A stretch of DNA of 64,000 bases from Anaeramoeba ignava. Taxonomy: Eukaryota; Metamonada; Anaeramoebidae. Of the stretch, positions 1 through 8,736 are shown one piece after another (position 1 is the first letter of the stretch; each line of letters begins with the position of its first letter). The notes under the pieces were generated by a model. The model was not told the origin of the DNA. It worked only from the letters and a program-made list of their open reading frames with translations, and did not search any database. The position numbers were made by a program, and so were the translations under genes. Where the stretch lies: positions 565,501 through 629,500 of the forward strand of contig JAPDFW010000044.1 in assembly GCA_028826165.1 (NCBI GenBank), written 5' to 3'.

Positions 1-1759
1 ATCATTATCATCCAAATCTGAATACATTGCTTGAATAATTTCCTCAGTTTTAACAAATTCGTAATTAAGAATAAACCCATTTTTATGTTTGCAAACTAAA
101 CTTTCAGGAATATTTGATAAAACATTATTCCAATAATATTCCAAACAAGTATTAAATGAAGGTTTATCTGCTACATCCTTAAGATAAAGAGTAACAATTG
201 GATGTGAATTGTCGAAATTGAAAAGCATCATATCACTTCCCAATGTAATGTTTAAATTATCAAATTTCCATTTGCAAATTCTTGGGAAAGTTGTTGGTAA
301 ATTTGCTTTTGATGAAAATGATGTTTTTGTAATTGAATTTTGCATTTCTTGATTTTTATAATATTGTTGATGTTGAAGTAAATAATAACTGATCAACGAA
401 TCCTCATCTATTGGTTTTGATAAAAAATTCTGAGGTTTTTGCGGTTGAAGATCATTTGGAGAAAGTGAATAATAAATGAATTTAGAATATCGATTTTTTT
501 GTTTAATTTCTTTTTCTTGAAGAATATTTGATAAAATGTTATTTTTCAAATTTAATTGGCCTAAATTAAAAGAATCATTTTGCATTGAATTTGGATTAAT
601 TTTTTCTCTAATCAATTGTTTTATTTCCGGAATTTGATTTTGTTTTGAAATTTGTGAGAAATGAGAAGGTAATTCTATATCATCAAGAAGAATAGTATTT
701 CCAACTTTATTCATTAAAAACATTGAATCTTTTTTTTGGAAAGGAATTGTTAATAATCTAATCATTGTTTCATGAGTTGAAATAAAATCAGTGTCTTTAA
801 GATCATCAGTTAAATCCAACAAATCTTTAAGATTCAATAAAGTAAGTTTTTGTGATTTAAATTCTGGGGATTGAATCTTTTATTTTTAAATTAAATAAAA
901 ATAATTTAATTAATTTAAATTTCAAACTATAAAATTATTAATTTACTCGATAATCGTATTGAAGCCAATTTATTGGTGGTTTGTTTATGTTTGTATTTTG
1001 AGGTAATTGAATAAAATTTAAGCTTCCAAATGTATCTCTTAAAATTTTTATTGTATTTTTAATTTGATTTTTTTCGTTTATTTTTTGATTTTGTAATTTT
1101 ATATCTTCAAGGTTTGAATTATATATTTTTGCAATTTGATTTTTTGGTATTTCAATTAAGGATAATTGTTTCTTTTTCTTTTGATTTTCATTTTCATTTT
1201 CATTTTCAATTTGAAATTGATTTTGATTTTGATTTTTATTTTTATTTTTATTTTGATTTTCATTTTGATTTTGATTTTGAATTTGATTTTGAATTTGATT
1301 TAAAGTTAAAATTTCATTTTGATTTTGATTTTGATTTTGAATTTGATTTTGAATTTGATTTTGATTTTGATTTTGATTTTGATTTTGATTTTGATTTTGA
1401 TTTTGATTTTCAATTTGATTTTCAATTTGATTTTCAATTTGATTTTCAATTTGATTTTCAATTTGATTTAAAGTTAAAATTTCATTTTGATTTTGATTTT
1501 GATTTTTATTTTGATTTTGAATTTGATTTTGATTTTCATTTTCAATTTGAAATTGATTTTTATTTTTATTTTCAATTTGAAATTGATTTTCATTTTCATT
1601 TTGATTTTTATTTTCATTTTGATTTTGATTTTGATTTTGATTTTGATTTTGATTTTGGTTTTGATTTTGATCAGGTAAAAAAAGAAACCTTGAATTATCT
1701 GCTAAAATTTTATTATCAATTAAAAGTTTTGTAAAATCAAGTGTTGCAATTGTTTTCAT
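1..1759 (-). CDS. EDRF1-like protein, N-terminal part (runs off the left edge)
   Basis: Two exons are visible: 947-1759 (start codon at 1759) and 1-876 (open to the edge). They are joined by a 70-nt GT-AG intron (877-946) in phase 0. Exon 1 starts MKTIATLDFTKLL, carries a long NQ/NE/IENQ tract (about residues 30-190) and ends with PPINWLQYDYR. Exon 2 contains ETMIRLLTIPFQKKDSMF, then MNKVGNTILLDDIEL and RYSKFIYYSLS, and later WKFDNLNITLGSDMM. The PPxNWL, LLxIPxxK, VGxTLLLDExDI and SKFxYxS motifs occur in this order in the N-terminal region of eukaryotic EDRF1 (erythroid differentiation-related factor 1), whose molecular role is poorly known. The family call rests on these motifs. The C-terminal TPR-like part would lie outside the window. 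The NQ tract is a lineage-specific insertion between the start and the conserved block. Confidence 0.72.
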
Positions 1760-2083
1760 TTATTAAAAAAAAATTTATTTTTATTTTTTGAAATGAAAAA
1801 AAATGGAAAAAATGAAAAATGAAAATTATTTTTTTCTTTTTTTTTTTTAAATAAATTAAATTAAAAGTAAATTATTTCTTTCTATTCATTAAAAAAAAAT
1901 CCAAATAAATTTAATAATAAATAATAATAAAAATATAAAATAAAAATTAAATATAAAACGATTATTTAATAATTATTTAATAATTCAATATTATTTGAAT
2001 ATATAAAAAAGGGAATTAAATTCTATTTTTCCTTTTTTCCTTTTCATTTTTTTTCTTTTTTTTCAAATAAAAAATAAAAAGAA
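1760..2083. promoter_or_regulatory. Divergent intergenic promoter region (EDRF1-like / BTB-ARM)
   Basis: This 324-bp AT-rich gap separates two head-to-head genes. On each coding strand a T-rich block with a CATTTT core precedes the start codon: around 1790-1830 read on the minus strand for the EDRF1-like gene, and around 2030-2065 for the BTB gene. The same element precedes most genes in the window, so it is probably part of the core promoter or transcription start (inference). No other feature was seen. Confidence 0.45.
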
Positions 2084-5000
2084 ATGAGTGATTCTTCTCA
2101 AGAAACTAAATCAACAAGTAAATCAATAAGTAAATCAACACAATTAAAAGATAAAGAAAATAAAAAAGATCAAGAAACTAAATCAAAAAGTAAATCAATA
2201 AGTAAATCAACACAATTAAAAGATAAAGAAAATAAAAAAGATCAAGAAACTAAATCAGAAACTAAATCAAAAAGTAAATCAAGAAATCAAAAAGTAAATC
2301 AAAAAGTAAATCAAAAAGTAAATCAAAAAGTAAATCAACACAATTAAAAGATAAAGAAAATAAAAAAGATCAAGAAACTAAATCAACAAGTAAATCAATA
2401 AGTAAATCAACACAATTAAACGATAAAGAAACTAAATCAACAAGTAAATCAAAAAGTAAATCAACACAATTAAAAGATAAAGAAAATAAAAAAGATCAAG
2501 AAACTAAATCAAAAAGTAAATCAAAAAGTAAATCAATAAGTAAATCAACACAATTAAAAGATAAAGAAAATCAGAAAAAAAAAACAAGCAAACACAAACA
2601 CAAACACAAACACAAGCACAAGCACAAGCATAAAAAGAACAACGAAAATGAAAATCAAAATCAAAATCAAAATGAAAATCAAAATCAAAATCAAAATGAA
2701 AATCAAAATCAAAATGAAAATGAAAATCAAAATGAAAATCAAAATCAAAATCAAAATGAAAATTCAAAATGAAAATCAAATTGAAAATGAAAATGAAAAT
2801 GAAAATCAAATTGAAAATCAAAATGAAAATCAAAATGAAAATGAAAATGAAAATGAAAATCAAAATGAAAATCAAATTCAAAATCAAAATGAAAATGAAA
2901 ATGAAAATCAAATTCAAAATCAAAATCAAAATCAAAATCAAAATCAAAATCAAAATCAAAATCAAATTGAAAATCAAAATCAAAATCAAAATCAAAATGA
3001 AAATGAAAAAAATGAAAATGAAAATGAAAAGATCAGAATATCAAAATTATATCAATTTCATTCTCAAAAACTTAATCAACTTTTATTATCAGAACTTCTT
3101 TTAAATTATAAAATAATGTTCCAAAATGAAGAAAATTGTGATTTTACAATTTATGTTGGAAATAAAAAAGAAAAGATTTTATGTCATAAAATAATACTTA
3201 ATTCAAGATCAAGATTTTTTTATGAAAAAAATCATGAAATTATAGATAATGAAGAATTATATCTTCCAAAATTTGAAATTGATATTGTGAAACCAATAAT
3301 TTCATTTCTTTATGATTCAGAATTTAAATTGGATTTAAACAAATTTGAAAAATATTTTAAACTTGCAAAACATTTTAAATTAACAATTTTAAAAATCAAA
3401 ATTGAAAAAGAAGTTTCAGAACAAATTAATGAAAAAAATGTTATTCAAATTTATTTCAAAAGTATTTCAATTGAATCAAGATTTCTTTCCAATTTTTGTG
3501 AAATTTTTATTAAAGAAAATATTCCTAAAATTATTGAAGAAGATCAAATTGGAGAAATTAATGATACAAAAATTAGAGAAATTATCAAAATCATTCAAAA
3601 AACACCAAAAGAAAAAAGAATAGATTTAATTTGGGAATTATCAAAAGATTGGGAGAAGAAATTCAAAAAAAATAAGAAAAATTTAATAGATAAATATAAA
3701 TATATTGATCCAATTCAAATTCAAACAATTAAATATGATATTACAAAATTTCATGATATTATTTCTAATATTAAAAATTCTGGATATATTTCATCTGATT
3801 TAACAACTCGAAAAAATCCAATTTTACCTTCAACTGATCAATTTGAATTAATGGTTCAAAAAAATAGAGAATTAAAACAAGAAAATGAAAAACAAAATAA
3901 AGAACTTAAAAAAATTCACAAAACTAATCAAGAAAAAGATCAAGAAATTATCGAAAAAGAAAATAAAATTCAAAAACAAAAAAATAAGATAACACAAATG
4001 GAAAAAGAACTTCAAACATTTCAACCAGCAAGAAATGCAGAAAAAACCTTAGAAGATTTTGTAAATCAAACTTCAAATTTAACTGAAAGTAAATCATTTT
4101 AAATTTTAAATTTTAAATTTTAAATTTTACTTACAATCAACAAAAAAAAATCAAAAAAAAAGCATCTATTCAACAAACAATTAAATTCATGAATTATTTT
4201 CCATTAGACCAAAATATTCAAGAAAATGGATCATTTATTTTACAAAAATTTGCAACAGAAAATGAAAGTAAAATCTATCTTTTCAAATCAAAAAAAACAA
4301 TTTTACTTTATCATTATGAAAATTTAATACAATTATTTCCTTATATATTTTTTGATATAAATTTTTTTTTCTAAAATCAATTAATCTTTAATTTTTTTAA
4401 ATTGGAATTTGAAAACAATTAAAAGAAAATCAAAATCAAATAAGAGAATTAAATGGAATTGAGCTTATTATTAAATCAATGAATAATTTTCCAAATAATG
4501 AAGATATTCAAATCAAAGGATGCGGAGCTTTATTGAATATTTGTTTTAATGCTGGTAATTCAAAATTTAAATCAAAATCAAAATTAAAATCAAATTCAAA
4601 ATCAAAATCAAAACCAAAATTAAATCAAAATCAATATCTAAATCAAATTCAAAATCAAATTCAAAATCAAAATCAAAATAAAAATCTAAAATGAAAATCA
4701 AAATCAAAATCAAAACCAAAATTAAAAGAAAATCAAAATCAAATAAGAGAATTAAATGGAATTGAACCTATTATTAAATCAATGAATAATTTTCCAAATA
4801 ATCAAGATATTCAATTTTATGGATGTGGAGCATTATGGAATATTTGTTTTAATGATCGTAAATTAATTACAAAAAAAAAGAGATTTAAATTCAAAATTAA
4901 TTTATTCAAAAAAAAAAGAAAATCAAATTGAAATTAGTAAACTCAAAGGAATTAAAACTATTATTAAAGCAATGAATAATTTCCCAAATAATCAAGATAT

Positions 5001-8000
5001 TCAAATCAAAGCATGCGGAGCCTTATTAAATATTGGATTAAATGATCGTAAATTAATTATAAAAAAAAAAAGAGATTTAAATTCAAAATTAATTTATTCA
5101 AAAAAAAAAGAAAATCAAATTGAAATTAGTAAACTCAATGGAATTGAAACTATTATTAAAGCAATGAATAATTTCCCAAACAATCAAATAATCCAAATAC
5201 AAGCATGTGGAGCCTTATTAAATATTGCTATGAATGAAGGTAGATTAAGGCATAAATACAACAAAAATAAAAATAAATTTATTCAAAAAAAATAATATAA
5301 ATTTTATTCAAAGAAAATAAAATCCAAATACGAAAGCTACATGGAATTGAAACTATTATTAAAGCAATGAATAATTTCCCAAATAATGAAGATATTCAAA
5401 TCAAAGGATCTGGAGCTTTAGGGAATATTTCTTCAAATAATAATGGTAAATCACCAAAAAATCAAAAACAAAAATAAAAATCAATTTATTCAAAAAAAAA
5501 ATAATATAAATTATTCAAAGAAAATCAAATCCAAATACGGAAGCTAAATGGAATTGAAACTATTATTAAATCAATGAATAATTTTCCAAATAATGAAGAT
5601 ATTCAATTTCAAGCATGTGGAGCTTTATTAGTTATTGCTTTAAATTATGGTAAATCCAAATATAAATTACTAAATAGCAAATTCAATTTACTCAAAAAAT
5701 AACAAAAAATAAAAAGAAAATCAAATTGAAATACGCAAATTAAATGGGATTGAAACTATTATTAAATCTATGAATAATTTCTCAAATAATCAAGATATCC
5801 AATTAAAAGGATGTGGAGCTTTATTGAATATTGCTTTAAATTATGGTAAATCCAAATATAAATTAATAAATAACAAATTCAATTTACTCAAAAAATAACA
5901 AAAAATAAAAAAAAGAAAATAAAATTGAAATAAGAAAGCATCAAGGGATTGAAACTATTATTAAAGCAATGAATAATTTTCCAAATAATGAAGATATTCA
6001 ATTTCAAGGAAGTGAAAATTTAACAAATATTGCTTTGGTTTATGGTAAATCCAATCAGAAAAAAAGTTATCTAATTTAAATTTAAAAAATCAATTTATTT
6101 TAATAACAAAAAATAAAAAGAAAATCAAATTGAAATACGAAAATTAAATGGAATTGAGCCTATTATCAAAGCAATGAATAATTTCTCAAATAATGAGGGT
6201 ATCCAAAATAGAGGATGTGGAGCTTTATTGAGTATTAGTTATAATAATAATGGTAAATTCAATCAGAAAGAAATGATCGGATTTAAATTTACAAAATCAT
6301 TTTAAAATCAAAAATAACAAAAAATAAAAAGAAAATCAAATTGAAATACGAAAATTAAATGGGATTGAAACTATTATTAAAGCAATGAATAATTTCTCAA
6401 ATAATGAGGGTATCCAAATCAAAGGATCTGGAGCTTTAGGGAATATTGCTTATAATGACGGTAAATTAAAAATAAAAATTAATAAAATTCAAATCCAAAA
6501 AATCAATTTATTTTAAAATCAAAAATAAAAATAAAAATAAAAATAAAAATAAAAAGAAAATCAAATTGAAATTAGTAAATTAAATGGAATTGAACCTATT
6601 ATAAAAGCAATGAATAATTTCCCAAATAATCAAGATATTCAAATCAGAGGATGTGGAGCCTTATTGAATATTGCTATGAATGAAGGTAAATTAAAAATAA
6701 TTAATCCAATTTAAATTTAAATTTAAAATCATTTTAAAATCAAAAGAAAATAAAATTGAAATACGAAAATTAAATGGAATTGGAGTTGTTATAAAAGCTA
6801 TGAATAATTTCTCAAAATAATCAAGATATTCAAAAAAATGGATGCTGGACTTTAGGGAATATTGCTATTAATGAAGGTAAGTTAAAAATAATTCATCTCA
6901 TTGAAATCCAAAAAAATACATTTATTTTAATAAATAAAAAAAAAAAGAAAATCAAATTGAAATCTATAATTTAAAAGGAATTGAACCTATTATCAAAGCA
7001 ATGAATAATTTCCCAAATAATGAAGATATTCAAAATAGAGGATGTGCAGCTTTATTGAGTCTTGCTAATAATAATCGTAAATTAACAAAAAATCAAAGAA
7101 TATCAAAAACAAAATAATTCATTTTAAAATCAAAAAAATTAAAAAGAAAATCAAAATCGAATAAGAGAATTAAATGGAATTGAACCTATTATTAAAACTA
7201 TGAATAATCTCTCAGATAATGAAAATATTCAAGTCACAGGATGTGGATTTTTATTGAATATTGCTTCGAATAATGATGGTAAATCAATAAAAAATTAAAG
7301 AATATCAAAAACAAAATAATTCATTTTAAAATAAAAAGAAAATCAAATCGAAATACGCAAATTAAATGGAATTGAAACTGTTATTAAAACTATGAATAAT
7401 CTCTCAAAAAATGAAGATATTCAAATTAGAGGATGTGGATTTTTATTGACTATTGCTGTTAATAATAAAGGTAAATCAATAAAAAATCAAAGAATATCAA
7501 AAACAAAATAAATCATTTTAAAATCAAAATTAAAAGAAAATCAAAATCGAATAAGAGAATTAAATGGAATTGAACCTATTATTAAAGCAATGAATAATTT
7601 CCCAAATAATGAAGATATTCAAGAAAATGGATGTTGGGCTTTAGGAAATATCTCTTTTAATAATGCTAGTAAATCAAACAAAATTAAATTCCAAAAACAA
7701 AATAATTCATTTTAAAATCAAAAAAACAAAAAATAAAAAGAAAATCAAAATGAAATTCTCAAATTAAATGGGATTGAAACTGCTATAAAAGCAATGAATA
7801 ATTTTCCAAATAATGAAGATATTCAAATTAAAGGATCTTGGACTTTATTGAGCTTTGCTAATAATGAAGGTAAATCACCAATAAATCCAATAAACATAAA
7901 ATTTATTCAAATCAAAAAATCAAAAAATCGAAATAGAAAACAAAACAAAAATTAGAGAATTAAATGGGATTGAAACTGTTATAAAAGCAATGAATAATTT

Positions 8001-8607
8001 CCCAAATAATGAAGATATTCAAATCAGGGGATGTGGAATTGTATTGAATATAAGTTCAAATAATAAAGGTAAATCATCAATAAATTCAATAAACATAAAA
8101 TTTATTCAAATCAAAAAATCAAAAAATCAAAAAATCGAAATAGAAAACAAAACAAAAATTAGAGAATTAAATGGGATTGAAACTGTTATAAAAGCAATGA
8201 ATAATTTCCCAAATAATGGAGATATTCAACATTATGGATGTTGGGTTTTATTAAATATTGGTTCAAATAATAATGGTAAATCAATAAAAAAATCAAATCC
8301 AAAAAATCAATTTATTTAAAAACAAAAAAAAAAAAGAAAATCAAATTGAAATAAACAAATTGAAAGGAATTGAATCAATTATAAAAGCAATGAATAAGTT
8401 CCAAAATAACCAAGATATTCAACTTAAAGGATGTGGAGCTTTAGGAATTATTGTGAATAATGAAGGTAAATAAATTAACACAAAATGAAAATGAAAATGA
8501 AAATAAAAATAATTCTTCTTTTTAATCTTTATTAAATCAAAAAAAAAAAAGAAAATCAAAAAGAGTTGATGAAATTAAATGGGATTGATACAATCAAAAA
8601 AGCAATG
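2084..8607 (+). CDS. BTB/POZ - coiled-coil - armadillo-repeat protein, C-terminus split by a transposon
   Basis: Exon 1 (2084-4088) encodes KS/KD and HK/NQ/NE low-complexity tracts. A BTB/POZ domain follows (CDFTIYVGNKKEKILCHKII, FYEKN, LPKFEIDIVKPIISFLYDSEF), then a BACK-like helical region and a coiled coil of KQENEKQNKELKK type. Reading past the apparent stop at 4102, a GTAAATC donor at 4089 and an AAAAAG acceptor before 4163 join it in phase 1 to 22 small exons. Each of these encodes one 43-44-residue ARM-like repeat (consensus I.KLNGIE.IIKAMNNFPNN, then .DIQ..GCGALLNIA.N). Within exon 1 the frame is broken by an 8-base insertion near 2281 (stop at 2345) and restored by a +1 near 2763. 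Exon 14 (about 6747-6876) has one extra A. The last exon is interrupted at 8607 by a transposon; read-through would stop at 8775 with a transposon-encoded tail. BTB-ARM proteins commonly act as Cullin-3 adaptors or scaffolds, which is inference here. Confidence 0.75.
4163..8607 (+). repeat. Tandem array of 22 exon-intron units, one ARM repeat per exon
   Basis: Exon coordinates read by eye: 4163-4267, 4426-4554, 4729-4857, 4919-5047, 5111-5239, 5314-5445, 5521-5649, 5717-5845, 5916-6044, 6121-6252, 6332-6460, 6557-6685, 6747-6876, 6948-7076, 7147-7278, 7339-7470, about 7537-7668, 7741-7869, 7937-8068, 8144-8275, 8337-8465 and 8552-8607 (continued at 11455). Nearly all are 129 or 132 nt and both edges are phase 1, so any unit can be gained or lost without shifting frame. 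Introns mostly run about 60-175 nt from GTAAAT-type donors to AAAAG or ATAG acceptors. The units beginning near 7937 and 8144 share almost identical flanking introns, a sign of recent duplication. Confidence 0.85.
8603..8607. repeat. Left target-site duplication CAATG
   Basis: CAATG ends the left part of the interrupted ARM exon and recurs at 11450-11454, where the exon resumes. Other ARM exons read GCAATGAATAATTT at this point, so one copy is extra. One terminal base is ambiguous, and the true duplication could be 4-5 bp. Confidence 0.8.
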
Positions 8608-8617
8608 GGCCAATTCC
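8608..8617. repeat. Left terminal inverted repeat (imperfect, about 10 bp)
   Basis: GGCCAATTCC matches the inverted right end GGGAGATTCC at 7 of 10 positions. The outer GG and the ATTCC core are identical. Confidence 0.55.
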
Positions 8618-8736
8618 ATCCTCATTTGCCACACGAAAAAAATAAAATTTTTTATATAAGAAATTTTTTTTTGTTTTTTAAAAATAATAAAAATTTCTTT
8701 TTGAGGATTTTAATTTTGATTTTGATTTTTATTTAT

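Noticed and set aside
1114-1734. Plus-strand ORF of alternating D/F, H/F residues
   Set aside because: Antisense shadow of the NQ/NE hexamer tract of the EDRF1-like gene.
2504-2995. Minus-strand ORF rich in IL/IF dipeptides
   Set aside because: Antisense reading of the NQ/KS tract of the BTB exon; no conserved content.
4163-8607. Regular repeats of about 200 bp with unlike spacers, CRISPR-like at first sight
   Set aside because: The repeats are 129-132-nt coding exons with ARM-like homology and splice sites; eukaryotic locus.
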